The notes: generated by a model not told the origin, from the letters alone. A DNA stretch of 64,000 nt from a bacterium (GCA_016930535.1 JAFGGN010000096.1:19085-83084), one strand, 5' to 3'. Numbered from the stretch's first letter, positions 17,906 to 26,966 are shown. Made by a program: numbers and translations.

Positions 17906-20257
17906 TCACTTTAAAATTAAGCATTTATATTGTTGAATGCAACCATTAACTTTCAATTGCATCAGATATAGACCGCTTGCAAGTATTGTTCCATTCCACA
18001 CCATCTGATGGGCCCCGGCAGGCATTGTCTCACGGATCAGGGTCTGCAAGCGCTGTCCGCGCAGATTATAAACGTCCAGCCTGACAATGGCCCGGTTCTC
18101 CAATTCGAAACGGATCATGGCCGAAGCATTCAGGGGATTGGGTGAAACGGATATGACGCGGCATAGAGGAGCGTACTGTTCCACAACGGCGCTCGGGTCC
18201 TGTGAAGTCCACATAATGGTCGTGAGTGAATGGGCCCTGTAAGTATGAATGAACGGGGACTGACACGCTCCGGAGTAATGGTTTGTCGTGCTCACATCCT
18301 GGCGTTCGGAGTTGTTGACAGACCATATTGCCGGTCCGTTTATTTCATCGACGGTCATATGCCCGGCGTCCGGGAGATAATCCTGAACCAGAACGGCCGT
18401 GATATCGTTCCAGTCTTCCGCTGTTTTTTCGATGCCGCTGGCCCTGTTCAGTACGTAGAGCCGCAATGTGTCACTTCGCGGGCTGATGGCGGCCAGTGTA
18501 CTCAAATAGGGAACAGCCAATGTATCCGCGGCCCAGCCCTGACGTCCCTCGGGATCGAAGTCGTCGACCGGGAGCGCGAATACGGGATTGTCCGCGATAC
18601 CGGTTTCGAGAATCCGGTATCCGCAGCTTTGCGTGATTTCAGCATAAACAAGTGCGGAAGGATTGAGAACATGTGATGGAGAGGGGCCGATCATGCCCGT
18701 AACAGGCCAGTCCGCCAGTGCCGTTTCTGAATCGGAGACCAGCGCATGAATATTCAGCCCCAGCAGCCCGGCCTGCGGGGCGGTTTTGAGCATGTTCATC
18801 AGGGAGCCCGCGACATACAGCCCCTGGTCCAGCGACCGTCCGAAATAATCCAGCCGGGTGTCCCCGTCATACGGATTTGTGGTTTCTCCGGACCGGCCCG
18901 AAAGGCGGTAAACCAGGTTGTATTCACTGATCCAGATTCCGATCCCGTTTTTCTGCCCGGAAAGCAGGTCGAGTTTTTCCCGATGCTCCTGCAGCCGCTG
19001 CACATGACGGTCGGCGAGCGCATGAATGCGCCAGTGCTCCAATTCGACGGGGATATCCTGACCGCTGTCGTAAGGATGGTCCACTACAAAATCAAATGGC
19101 AGGGATTCGAATCCTGCAGCATGCACTTCTGAATAAAAGGTGTCATCCGTGAACGGAACACCGATTTGAACGGATGGATCCGCCATTCTCATTGCATGAG
19201 AAAAATCGGCCAGTCCGTCCTGGCCGATCGCTTTATACTTAACCCGGATGACCTGACCGGGTTCCGGCACTGCCCCGTGTTCGCCGTCTCCGAAGGTGAT
19301 TTCACCGGTTTCCGGATTCAGTGCAAATACACGGCTTTCCGGAGAAGCCGCATCCAGATCACCCGTCTGTTTCCATTCCGTGCCCCATGTGCTGTCCGTG
19401 CATAGAGCCAGACTGAACGAATCGGCATCCACGGGGGGAAACTTGACATAAACAGTCTGACCGGGCTGCCCCGTGCTCAGGGCAGCGTTGGCCGTCCAGT
19501 TATTTTCACGCACGACGCACTGGCCCTCATAGCGGCCGGCCATGTCCTGATACTGCCACTGATCGCCGCCAAACAGGTAATTCCGCACAGTGGCGGAATA
19601 ATTTTCTGAACCATCGGGCCGCTGTCCGAAATGCCAGGAAAACATGTGCTTGTACGGGTCACCCAGTTCATTGCCGATTTCCCAGTACCGAATGTGAAAC
19701 GGATCGGGATAGCCCAGACCGGCCCGCAAGGCTCCATGATCCACACCGTCCTGATTCGGATCCGTACCCGGTTCTGCATTGGCGAATTCCACCCAGGCAC
19801 TTGCGTCCGCTGCGGAGGCCGTTCCAAAATTGATACAGACGACGGCGTTCGGGGCGTTCATTTCACGGATGAATTCGATGAATTCCAGAAATCCGAAATG
19901 ATAATAAGTCTGAACCGGCTGTCCGGATGATCCGTCGAATCCCCCGGGGCGGGACTGTACCGGGCCGAGACCGTTTTGCCAGAAATAACTCCCGCTCCCG
20001 TTTCCCGCGGGGAAACGAAAACACCGGAGGCCTGTTTGACGGACGGTCCCGAGAAAGGTTTCAGGCGGAAGCCCGGTATGCACATCCAGGCCGACACGGT
20101 CCGGCAGCCGGGTCATCGGATTGTTGACACCCAGCAAATACGGAGACACCTGTCCCAATGAGGCGGCGTTCCGGTCGATATGGATTTCGACCGGCTGGAC
20201 CGCGGCATTGTGAAACGGCAGGAGAAGCAGGGAAGCGAGCGTGGTTATTTTTTTCAT
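17906..20257 (-). CDS. Secreted GH51-like alpha-L-arabinofuranosidase family protein with sorting domain
   Basis: 783 residues. Signal peptide, then a (beta/alpha)8-type glycosidase resembling family GH51: a substrate-pocket strand CFRFPAGNGSG (near 80), probable acid/base Glu197 in YWEIGNELGD and probable nucleophile Glu445 in IWISEYNLVY. A roughly 130-residue insert (about 230-345, ending in ITFGDGEHGAVPEPG...) interrupts the barrel and looks like an added beta-domain. A beta-sandwich follows, then a sorting domain (VSPNPLNASAMIRF...GLYLMQLK) that predicts export to the surface or medium. Substrate is unproved; arabinan or another plant or algal glycan is the family expectation. Ribosome site AAAGGAGATCGCC. 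It lies 59 nt downstream of the M48 protease gene, so co-transcription is possible. Confidence 0.8.
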   Translation of the reverse strand: MKKITTLASLLLLPFHNAAVQPVEIHIDRNAASLGQVSPYLLGVNNPMTRLPDRVGLDVHTGLPPETFLGTVRQTGLRCFRFPAGNGSGSYFWQNGLGPVQSRPGGFDGSSGQPVQTYYHFGFLEFIEFIREMNAPNAVVCINFGTASAADASAWVEFANAEPGTDPNQDGVDHGALRAGLGYPDPFHIRYWEIGNELGDPYKHMFSWHFGQRPDGSENYSATVRNYLFGGDQWQYQDMAGRYEGQCVVRENNWTANAALSTGQPGQTVYVKFPPVDADSFSLALCTDSTWGTEWKQTGDLDAASPESRVFALNPETGEITFGDGEHGAVPEPGQVIRVKYKAIGQDGLADFSHAMRMADPSVQIGVPFTDDTFYSEVHAAGFESLPFDFVVDHPYDSGQDIPVELEHWRIHALADRHVQRLQEHREKLDLLSGQKNGIGIWISEYNLVYRLSGRSGETTNPYDGDTRLDYFGRSLDQGLYVAGSLMNMLKTAPQAGLLGLNIHALVSDSETALADWPVTGMIGPSPSHVLNPSALVYAEITQSCGYRILETGIADNPVFALPVDDFDPEGRQGWAADTLAVPYLSTLAAISPRSDTLRLYVLNRASGIEKTAEDWNDITAVLVQDYLPDAGHMTVDEINGPAIWSVNNSERQDVSTTNHYSGACQSPFIHTYRAHSLTTIMWTSQDPSAVVEQYAPLCRVISVSPNPLNASAMIRFELENRAIVRLDVYNLRGQRLQTLIRETMPAGAHQMVWNGTILASGLYLMQLKVNGCIQQYKCLILK

Positions 20258-20316
20258 GGCGATCTCCTTTCACCGGAACGGGACGATTTTGATACGGACA
20301 ACCGGGCATGCAGGAA

Positions 20317-21981
20317 TCAATGCCCTGCTGTCTTCGTGCCCGCTTCTTCGATGAGAATCTGGAGTATTTCCAGTTCGTTGCAGTCGAACCAGAGTATGCC
20401 GCATGAAAGGCAGGCATCGATTTCCATGAAATACTGATAGCTGTAAATGCGGCGCGTCATGGGACGGGCGCACAGGGGACACCAGTAATCCGAACGTGCG
20501 GACCGGCGCAGTCTGGGGTTGATCCGGTGTGCCGCCTTCCATCGGGCCGCTTTCCGTTTGAACGATTCGGAAAATCCCAGTTCTCTCCGGCTCAGTATGC
20601 GTCCGACCGCATCCTCGTGCACGAGGCGGCCGTGGCATTGCGGGCAGTATCGTACCTGCACACCCTCATAATAACCGGTATGTAAAGCGGTTCCGCATGA
20701 GGGGCAGGACAGGTCCCCGGATGCAAACGGTTTTTTTTGAAGGCGACGCCGGAATATCTCCCTGAAACTTCCAACATATTTTGCGGGCATGCCCGCCTTC
20801 AGGGCGTCCGGGGTCACGCCGGCCTCTTTGCAGGGACCGGATACGTGCCTGACACGCGAAGCGGGCCCGAACCAGGGATGGGCGGCAAGTTCATTTTCTT
20901 CTGCCGGATCGCTCCATCCTGCGAGAGGATTTTCAGCCTGCCAGAACGTTTTCTGCCGCCCGGGCCGTGATCCGGGCTCCGGATACGGATCCAGTTCTTT
21001 CATCGCGGTTTTTTCAGCGGGCCGTATGTCCCTGACCGAGAGACGGGCCATGCCCAGCAGCGGTTCCAGTCTTTTTTGGAGTGTGGGATGTGTGCTGAAC
21101 AGATTGGCCAGAAAACCCTGCCTGTGATCGATCCCTTTCGATTCGGGGGAAACGATGAACAGGGGATTGAGGCCCGACGCGGATTGTCCGATATGTGAAT
21201 ACCCCTCATGGGCACGCAGCACTGCACGCGCCAGTGCCGCGGGATTCCGGGTCATCTCGACAGCCGCTGCATCGGCCAGGATTTCACGCCGGCGGCCGAT
21301 GAAGCAGCTGAACAGGCGCATGACAACGGCCGTTGTTTTCAGTATGGGGGCATACAGAATCATCGGAGAACCATCTTCTTCCGCGTTATTGGTCGTGTCC
21401 GAAAATGAATTGGCCATTTCGAGGAAAAAGCAGGTGGCTGCACTGATGAACCCGATAAAAAAACTGTCGCCACTTCGGATATGTGCAAGTTCGTGGGCCA
21501 CGGCGGCCTGAAGCTCGTCCCTGGGAGAACCCGATATCATGCCCTCTGTGACCGCCACGACCGGTGTATGGTCCCGCCGGATGAGAGCGATCGAATTCAA
21601 TGTCCAGGAGGGGATCACGTAGTCGTCCACCCCGGGAAGGCCGCAGGCCAGGCGCATTTCCTGAACCGTGTTCCTGAAGCGCTGATGATAACGGTCCGAG
21701 GGATCCGGCCGGACGGCCCGCAATGCATCGAGTATGGCGGACGCGCCGTACCGCGCGGCCCAGGTCCACTGCAGGATTCCCATGAACAGGGAAATCCCTG
21801 CAAGCAGGATCCATTCGGTGACTGTAAATTGGAACGACGGTCTGACCAGAAGGAAATGGAACGGAAAATAGATGATGAACAGGGGGATGAAAAACAGAAG
21901 TATCATGGGACCGAGCAGAAACAGGGTTCTGATTTGTTCACGGTTCTGAATTTCGTAAAATGTCGGGACGGTTTTTTTCAT
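20317..21981 (-). CDS. M48 (HtpX-like) membrane metalloprotease with C-terminal zinc ribbons
   Basis: 554 residues. Two N-terminal transmembrane helices (about 18-45 and 55-75), then an M48 peptidase domain with zinc motif HELAH (His163, Glu164, His167) and probable third ligand Glu233 in REILADAAAV. The C-terminal 150 residues carry two Cys4 zinc-ribbon units of the zf-TFIIB kind: CPSCG...CPQCHG and CPLC...CLSCGILWFDCNELE. The ribbons are an addition to standard HtpX and could bind substrate or nucleic acid; this is unproved. It is divergent from lemA across 56 nt; HtpX-like/LemA pairs are common in bacteria and point to membrane protein quality control. No Shine-Dalgarno sequence is obvious before its ATG. 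Confidence 0.88.
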   Translation of the reverse strand: MKKTVPTFYEIQNREQIRTLFLLGPMILLFFIPLFIIYFPFHFLLVRPSFQFTVTEWILLAGISLFMGILQWTWAARYGASAILDALRAVRPDPSDRYHQRFRNTVQEMRLACGLPGVDDYVIPSWTLNSIALIRRDHTPVVAVTEGMISGSPRDELQAAVAHELAHIRSGDSFFIGFISAATCFFLEMANSFSDTTNNAEEDGSPMILYAPILKTTAVVMRLFSCFIGRRREILADAAAVEMTRNPAALARAVLRAHEGYSHIGQSASGLNPLFIVSPESKGIDHRQGFLANLFSTHPTLQKRLEPLLGMARLSVRDIRPAEKTAMKELDPYPEPGSRPGRQKTFWQAENPLAGWSDPAEENELAAHPWFGPASRVRHVSGPCKEAGVTPDALKAGMPAKYVGSFREIFRRRLQKKPFASGDLSCPSCGTALHTGYYEGVQVRYCPQCHGRLVHEDAVGRILSRRELGFSESFKRKAARWKAAHRINPRLRRSARSDYWCPLCARPMTRRIYSYQYFMEIDACLSCGILWFDCNELEILQILIEEAGTKTAGH

Positions 21982-22037
21982 ATTTCAGGCATAAAATTTG
22001 TACATTCCAATAAACCGTACAAAAAACGGAGGGAACC

Positions 22038-22580
22038 ATGATTGTCGCTGCCGCAGTGCTTGCCTTGATATGTATACCCATTATAGTGATTTACAATCAG
22101 CTTGTCAAGCTTCGCAATCAGACGCGGAACGGTTTTTATCAGATCGACGTGCAGCTGCAGCGCAGGACGGATCTGATTCCGAACCTGGTGGAGACCGTGA
22201 AGGGCTATGTCAAGCACGAGCGTGAGACCCTGGAGGCGGTGATTCAGGCCCGGTCCGCGCTGCAGCAGGCAGGAACGCCCGCGGAAAAAGCGAGGGCCAA
22301 CGATGCACTGACGTCCGCATTGAAAAGCCTGTTCGCCGTTGTGGAAGCCTATCCGCAGCTGCAGGCCAATGAGAATTTTCTGCGTCTGCAGGAAGAAATC
22401 GCCAGCACGGAAAACCAGATTGCATTCGCGCGCCAGTTCTACAATGACATGGTCATGAAATTAAATACGGCCATGGAAATATTTCCGAACAATGTGATTG
22501 CAGGCATGTTTCATTTTGAGCTGTTTGTTTTTTTCGGTACGGAGGGCGGATCGGGGAAGGTGCCTAAGGTGAAGTTCTGA
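22038..22580 (+). CDS. lemA: LemA family protein
   Basis: 180 residues: one N-terminal transmembrane helix with a short outer tail, then a long four-helix domain with the family signature (NQLVKLRNQTRNGFYQIDV, RRTDLIPNLVETVKGY, ARQFYNDMVMKLNTAMEIFP). LemA proteins are membrane-anchored helical bundles of unclear biochemical role, often paired with HtpX-like proteases, as here (divergent M48 gene 56 nt away). The ribosome site ACGGAGGGAACC fixes the start. It ends 4 nt from the stop of a convergent phosphoesterase gene. The C-terminus has the aromatic FGTEGG-like tail typical of the family. Confidence 0.92.
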   Translation: MIVAAAVLALICIPIIVIYNQLVKLRNQTRNGFYQIDVQLQRRTDLIPNLVETVKGYVKHERETLEAVIQARSALQQAGTPAEKARANDALTSALKSLFAVVEAYPQLQANENFLRLQEEIASTENQIAFARQFYNDMVMKLNTAMEIFPNNVIAGMFHFELFVFFGTEGGSGKVPKVKF

Positions 22581-22584
22581 CCGG

Positions 22585-23223
22585 TTATTTGTCCATTCTG
22601 AACACATGCCACTCTCCGCTTTCCCGAATCAGTCCCGACGGCACGAGCGGATGAATTTTAATTTTGACGGTTCCTTTCTCCACTTCCATCACCGCGCAGC
22701 TGCTGTGCTGGTTTGAAAAAGCCCGCCCCGGATTGACAAAGAGCCGGTCGTCAGTAAAATGAAAATAGGGCCAGTGCAGATGACCGAAAAAAACGATGTC
22801 GGACTGCGGAAGCGTGTCCCTGCAGCGCCGGACCATGCGTTTTGCGATATAATTGAAAAATCCGCTACGTCCCAGAAGCGCGTCCGTGAAACGGTGCCAT
22901 GGAGTGCGCATACCGTGCCACATGACAATGTCAAATCCATGGGCAATGCGGATCCGGCACATTTCGGGCAGGGGCGGGCTGAACTGCCGGTCGCCGCGGT
23001 TGTTGCCGCGGACCGCAATGACCGGAGCGAGCCGGTTCAGGCTGTCCAGCACGGGCGGACTGGAGATGTCCCCCGCATGCAGGATCAGGTCCGCGTTTTT
23101 AAACAGTTTGAATACGTTGCCGTGTACAGCAGCGGCGCGGTCCGGCACATGCGTATCGGCGATGAGTCCGATCCGACCGGCCTCCGGATGATGAAAAACA
23201 GGAATCTGTGAATCCGTCGTCAT
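22585..23223 (-). CDS. YfcE/MJ0936-type metallophosphoesterase
   Basis: 212 residues. The calcineurin-like metal motifs are all visible: DTH (near 23-25), GD in LHAGDIS, GNN in AVRGNNRGD (GNCD or GNH in typical members), H in MWHGM and GHLH. An insert of about 30 residues (TPWHRFTDALLGRSGFFNYIAKRM) between the last two motifs is longer than in E. coli YfcE. Expected activity: two-metal phosphodiesterase or phosphatase on an unknown small substrate, in the cytoplasm. It starts 4 nt after the HAD hydrolase stop, so the two are translationally linked, suggesting a two-step phosphate-removing pair. Confidence 0.85.
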   Translation of the reverse strand: MTTDSQIPVFHHPEAGRIGLIADTHVPDRAAAVHGNVFKLFKNADLILHAGDISSPPVLDSLNRLAPVIAVRGNNRGDRQFSPPLPEMCRIRIAHGFDIVMWHGMRTPWHRFTDALLGRSGFFNYIAKRMVRRCRDTLPQSDIVFFGHLHWPYFHFTDDRLFVNPGRAFSNQHSSCAVMEVEKGTVKIKIHPLVPSGLIRESGEWHVFRMDK

Positions 23224-23227
23224 CGGA

Positions 23228-24061
23228 TCATCCCGTCCCGAGACCTGGCAGGTCTTCCAGTGTCAAAGTGCGAAAGCCGTTTGCCCTGGCAATGGCATGC
23301 TCGCGGACCGTATTGAAGCCCCAGCAGGCCAGATAGCACCGGACGCCGAAGTCCGCCACGGAAAGCAGGTGCAGCACCTTGTCGTCGATGAAGTGAATCT
23401 CAGGAAAAGACAGTCCCGTGAGCTGATGCAGCCGGTTCATATGCTCTCTTTTCGAATGGGCGAAATCCTTGTCCAGAATCAGGTCCGGAGAAAAGTATCC
23501 GGTCAGGCCGTAGGATTCCAGGAGAAGGCTCACAGACCTGTGATCCTTGGATGTGGCAATGGCCAGGATAAACCGTTCACTGAGCAGACGGACCGCATCG
23601 GCAATACCGGGAAACGGCGGCAGCAGTCCGGACCAGGCCCGGCCGTCCTCATCCTGATAGGATTTCCGAAGCCGGTAAAAGGTTTTCTGATAATCGTTCA
23701 TGGTCTGTTCTGACAATCCGGATTTGAACCGGGTGAAGCCGGACTGATCATCGATTTCTCCGGCCCGGCCCGTATCGATACTGTGCATCAATGCGTAATA
23801 ATCTTCGGCGCGATTGCCGAACGGAATCAGGTTCCGGAACATGCCGAAAAGATCCGGATGGGATCGTTCGAATTCAAAGATGGCGGACGGCGGATAAACG
23901 GGCCCCGCAAGCGGAAGATGGTTTTCCGGGACCTGTTCGATGTATGCGTTCAGTGCCGTGCGGTACGAATCGTGAATCGAGTTGGCCAGAACCCCGTCGA
24001 AATCAAAGGTCAGCAGCGGTTTTTGATCGACCGGCCGCCGGGATTTGTCAAGACAGTTCAG
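23228..24061 (-). CDS. HAD-superfamily hydrolase, probable CTG start
   Basis: The first ATG in this frame (23842) lies after the essential HAD motif I, so it cannot be the true start. Translating upstream in the same frame gives PLLTFDFDGVLANS (motif I, DxD) about 19 codons after a CTG at 24061, and the frame stays open to a TAA near 24136 with no ATG, GTG or TTG. A strong GAGGAG lies 7 nt before that CTG. With it the protein is 277 residues: motif I, helical cap, motif II (AIATSKD), Lys of motif III (DKDFAHSK) and motif IV (IHFIDDK). It resembles phosphoglycolate-phosphatase-like enzymes. The nearby ATG at 24066 meets a stop after two codons, so an assembly or natural single-base indel is the alternative to a CTG start. 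The metallophosphoesterase follows after 4 nt. Confidence 0.8.
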   Translation of the reverse strand: MNCLDKSRRPVDQKPLLTFDFDGVLANSIHDSYRTALNAYIEQVPENHLPLAGPVYPPSAIFEFERSHPDLFGMFRNLIPFGNRAEDYYALMHSIDTGRAGEIDDQSGFTRFKSGLSEQTMNDYQKTFYRLRKSYQDEDGRAWSGLLPPFPGIADAVRLLSERFILAIATSKDHRSVSLLLESYGLTGYFSPDLILDKDFAHSKREHMNRLHQLTGLSFPEIHFIDDKVLHLLSVADFGVRCYLACWGFNTVREHAIARANGFRTLTLEDLPGLGTG

Positions 24062-24083
24062 GTCATTCTCCTCAAAACTTTTT

Positions 24084-24124
24084 AAAAAAAGATCCGGACT
24101 TGCCTGAAACGGTTTGTCCGGATC
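24084..24124 (-). terminator. Intrinsic terminator after the pepD/DUF4870 operon
   Basis: On the minus strand GATCCGGAC (24116-24124) pairs perfectly with GTCCGGATC (24091-24099), a 9-bp stem with a 16-nt loop, followed directly by seven T residues (24084-24090). It lies 27 nt past the DUF4870 stop. It leaves only about 22 nt before the proposed CTG start of the next gene, so that gene is either expressed by read-through or from a promoter overlapping the hairpin. Confidence 0.88.
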
Positions 24125-24151
24125 GCATAATGACTGTAATTACAATTCCTG

Positions 24152-24553
24152 TCACGGTTCCTTGATGTCCAGAATATCCGTGATATAGGCGTAACGGAAC
24201 GGCTGACCGGTCCAGACCTTGTAGGCGCCCCGGATGGCATATTGAATGAATATCAGCCGGGCAATGATGAGGAGCGGTGTCACCAGTATGCCGAGCCTGA
24301 TTAATGACAGCACGCCGAATATGAAACTCAGGATCAGAATGATCAGCTGATAGGCCAGCTGAAAGAAAAAGGCCTGTTTGGCATGATATTGTGTCTGCCT
24401 GGATCCGTCCGGTTTTTGCATTTCATAGATCCATATGCCCAGCGGAACCAGCAAAGTGAAAAAATGCAGAAAATACAGCAGAACGGATGCGTGCGCGGCA
24501 ACTGCCAGAATTTTTTCCTGTTTTTCCTTGTCAGATCTCAATCCGTTATCCAT
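24152..24553 (-). CDS. DUF4870 family membrane protein
   Basis: 133 residues with three predicted transmembrane helices (about 15-42, 62-85, 88-112) and the DUF4870 pattern: an N-terminal helix with HFFTLLVPLGIWIYE, then QYHAKQAFFFQLAYQ, and a C-terminal YAIRGAYKVWTGQPFRY. The molecular function of the family is unknown. It follows pepD by 18 nt with ribosome site CCGGAGCGGTC and ends before a strong intrinsic terminator, so it is the last gene of a pepD transcript. Confidence 0.85.
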   Translation of the reverse strand: MDNGLRSDKEKQEKILAVAAHASVLLYFLHFFTLLVPLGIWIYEMQKPDGSRQTQYHAKQAFFFQLAYQLIILILSFIFGVLSLIRLGILVTPLLIIARLIFIQYAIRGAYKVWTGQPFRYAYITDILDIKEP

Positions 24554-24571
24554 GACCGCTCCGGGTTGATG

Positions 24572-26011
24572 TTATGAGGCCGCCAGCGCCTTCAGGGTTT
24601 CCTTCAGCAGTTCGTAAAAACGGCCCACGGAGGTGATGTGAACGCGTTCGTCCGGCGAATGGGGATTTTTCAGATCCGGGCCGAAACTGATCATGTCCAT
24701 TCCGTCGTATTTTTCACCGATGATGCCGCATTCCAGACCGGCGTGAATGGCTTCGACCCTGGCCTCCTTGCCGGTCACCTTCTGATGGATGGTCTTCATG
24801 GTTTTCAAAATGGGAGAATTCAGATTCGGTGTCCAGGCCGGATAGCCGTTCAGTTGCTCGGTCCGGGCGCCCGCCAGCGTGGCAACAGCCTCGATTTTTT
24901 CACGAACGGATTCCAGGGCGGACAGGATGGAGCTTCTCGTACTCGTATATACGGTGGCCGAATCGGGCAGCGTCTTCACGATCGCGAGATTGTTCGATGT
25001 TTCGACCAGACCGGCGATTTCCTGGCTCATGGCCTCGACACCGTGCGGCAGACCCACGAGCAGCCGGATAAACCGGGCCTGAACTTCCGGTTCCATCGGC
25101 TGTTCAGCGGCCTGCTGCGCCTGAACCGTCCAGTTCATTTCTTTTTCAACCGCTTTGTATTCAAACCGGATTGCGCTGAACCTGGTTTCAAGCTGCTGTC
25201 TGAGCTGCTCCTCGTCGTCACATAAGAGTACGGCAAAGGCTTCCCTGGGAATGGCGTTGTGTTTACTGCCGCCCTCGAGAGAAATCAGCTGATATGTCAC
25301 GGTGATTTCATTCAGTGCCCGTGCCAGAAGCTGTATGGCGTTTCCGCGGCCCGTATGAATGTCTATACCGGAATGCCCGCCGCGCAGGCCTTTCAACGTA
25401 ACAGTAAAGGCTTTTGTCTGTTTCGCACCGGTGCGGGTGACCGGCAGGGTCATCTCCGTATCACCTCCGCCAGCGCAGCCGATGAAAAAGGTGCCTTCCT
25501 CCTCACTGTCCAGATTGATCAGTATGCGACCGTCCAGAAAATCCGGTTTCAGCGAAGTGGCCCCGTTGAGTCCGGTTTCTTCATCCGTCGTGAACAGAAG
25601 TTCGAGGGGGCCATGCACCGTTTCATCTTCCGCTGCCGCAAGAGAAGCGGCCAGGCCGATTCCGTTATCCGCACCAAGGGTTGTCCCGTTCGCGGTGACC
25701 CAGTCCCCTTCGATCATCACGTCTATGGGATCCTTCTCAAAATCGAACACTTTGTCGGAATTTTTCTCACAGACCATGTCCAGATGGCCCTGCAGGACGA
25801 TGACCGGAGCATTTTCATACCCCGATGTGGCCGGCACCTGAATCACGATATTGCCCGCACTGTCCTTTTTGGACGAATATCCGTGCTTTTGTGCATATTG
25901 CATCATATATTCACCTGCAGCTGTCTCGTTTCTGGAACAACGCGGGATTTTTCGGATGGCGTCGAAATGCTTCCAGAGCAGTGCTGGTTTCAGACCGGTG
26001 AGAGAAGCCAT
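24572..26011 (-). CDS. pepD: Aminoacyl-histidine dipeptidase (M20C)
   Basis: 479 residues; cytoplasmic two-zinc dipeptidase that cleaves Xaa-His (carnosine-like) and other dipeptides. Metal and catalytic motifs: LQGHLDMVCE (His and catalytic Asp), LGADNGIG (bridging Asp), TTDEETG (catalytic and metal Glu pair), NLDSEEEG and a late His in VHAGLECG/IHAGLE. The lid-domain motif LRGGHSGIDIHTGRGNA is also present. ATG 26011 is preferred to the ATG four codons earlier because that ATG lies in the ribosome site GGAGGAAATC itself. Length and motif order match Bacteroides and E. coli PepD. It is first in an operon with DUF4870. Confidence 0.93.
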   Translation of the reverse strand: MASLTGLKPALLWKHFDAIRKIPRCSRNETAAGEYMMQYAQKHGYSSKKDSAGNIVIQVPATSGYENAPVIVLQGHLDMVCEKNSDKVFDFEKDPIDVMIEGDWVTANGTTLGADNGIGLAASLAAAEDETVHGPLELLFTTDEETGLNGATSLKPDFLDGRILINLDSEEEGTFFIGCAGGGDTEMTLPVTRTGAKQTKAFTVTLKGLRGGHSGIDIHTGRGNAIQLLARALNEITVTYQLISLEGGSKHNAIPREAFAVLLCDDEEQLRQQLETRFSAIRFEYKAVEKEMNWTVQAQQAAEQPMEPEVQARFIRLLVGLPHGVEAMSQEIAGLVETSNNLAIVKTLPDSATVYTSTRSSILSALESVREKIEAVATLAGARTEQLNGYPAWTPNLNSPILKTMKTIHQKVTGKEARVEAIHAGLECGIIGEKYDGMDMISFGPDLKNPHSPDERVHITSVGRFYELLKETLKALAAS

Positions 26012-26055
26012 GATTTCCTCCATATGTTTTCAGGTTTTTTCCGTTTTACCGTTGG

Positions 26056-26084
26056 AATATAGGTAAAAAATGACTAAAGGGCAA
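26056..26084 (-). promoter_or_regulatory. Candidate pepD promoter
   Basis: On the minus strand TTGCCC (26079-26084), 17-nt spacer, TATATT (26056-26061), 45 nt before the pepD ATG. Identical spacing and -10 to the candidate promoters before thrA and the SMP-30-like gene. Confidence 0.5.
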
Positions 26085-26113
26085 TTGATATCCTGGACAC
26101 GGGTCGTTTTTAC

Positions 26114-26142
26114 TTGATAATTTGTTTAAAAATCAATATTGT
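26114..26142 (+). promoter_or_regulatory. Candidate promoter for the 211-residue membrane protein
   Basis: TTGATA (26114-26119), 17-nt spacer, TATTGT (26137-26142), divergent from the pepD promoter. It predicts a leader of about 90 nt before the ATG at 26242. The -10 matches TATAAT in 4 of 6 positions, so the call is tentative. Confidence 0.35.
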
Positions 26143-26241
26143 AATGAACGGGGCGATGCCGGCAGACCCGGCCATAAGCGAGGACAACCGGCCGAAGCGG
26201 AAGGCCCTGGCTTATCTGAAGTGTCGATGCAGGGGGAAAGC

Positions 26242-26877
26242 ATGCCAAGAAACAGGAACGCGGATTTTGAAAAACGGATCATCCGGTTTTTTTACCAGGA
26301 CGGATTGTGGGACCTTTTTTTGGGTATTGTCATGCTGCAGTTTGTTCTGAGCCCGTTTTTAAACGATGCCGGCCTGGGCGACTTTTGGAGCGCGGCCGTA
26401 TTTGTACCCCTGATCGTGCTTGCGTGGATCGTCATGCGTATTCTGAAACGTAAAGTGGTGATTCCAAGACTCACCGAGGAAAATATTGAAAGAGAGCATT
26501 CACTGCATCAGAAATCCTGGGTTCGGTGGCTCCATTTCATGATACTGGCCGGTTTGTTCATGGGCATCCTGGTTGTCTGGTTCTGGGAAAGGCAACCCGG
26601 AAAATGGCTGTTTCCGGCATTCCTGAGCGGCGCATTTCTTGTGGGTTTTTATATGGGCGGTGCCTTGCTGAATTTTCCCAGGCTGTACTATTACGGACTT
26701 TTGACGGGGATCGCGATTATCGCCGGTGAAATAATGCATCAGAATTACGGGATTCCCCACCACGGTTTCCCCCTGGTTTTCGGTATCGTGTGCCTGACGA
26801 TGGTCATGATGGGACTGGTGCTTCTGATCCGCTTTATCATCAAATATCCCCGATCCGGATTGGACGCGGGGGTCTGA
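26242..26877 (+). CDS. Multi-pass membrane protein of unknown function
   Basis: 211 residues from ATG 26242, chosen because AGGGGGAAAGC precedes it; the open frame begins 40 codons earlier but that part is arginine and glycine-rich and unlike a real N-terminus. Five to six predicted transmembrane helices (GIVMLQFVLSPFL, FVPLIVLAWIVMRIL, FMILAGLFMGILVVWFW, FPAFLSGAFLVGFYMGG, LLTGIAIIAGEIM, VFGIVCLTMVMMGLVLLIRFII) with basic cytoplasmic loops. I do not recognise the family. It stands alone on the plus strand with a divergent promoter shared with pepD. Confidence 0.75.
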   Translation: MPRNRNADFEKRIIRFFYQDGLWDLFLGIVMLQFVLSPFLNDAGLGDFWSAAVFVPLIVLAWIVMRILKRKVVIPRLTEENIEREHSLHQKSWVRWLHFMILAGLFMGILVVWFWERQPGKWLFPAFLSGAFLVGFYMGGALLNFPRLYYYGLLTGIAIIAGEIMHQNYGIPHHGFPLVFGIVCLTMVMMGLVLLIRFIIKYPRSGLDAGV

Positions 26878-26966
26878 TCCCGTTTCTTCCATTCCCTGCC
26901 ATTGGCCGGCCTGGAGACCGGGGCACATGGTATGACACATCGTATGGTTCAAATTGATGCCCGGAT

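Noticed and set aside
17715..17936. 73-codon plus-strand ORF with a hydrophobic start
   Set aside because: It runs through the promoter spacer and into the antisense end of the GH51-like gene, and has no ribosome site.
24058..24066. ATG at 24066 as start of the HAD hydrolase
   Set aside because: Its frame reaches TGA after two codons and differs from the HAD frame, so it could only work with a sequence error.
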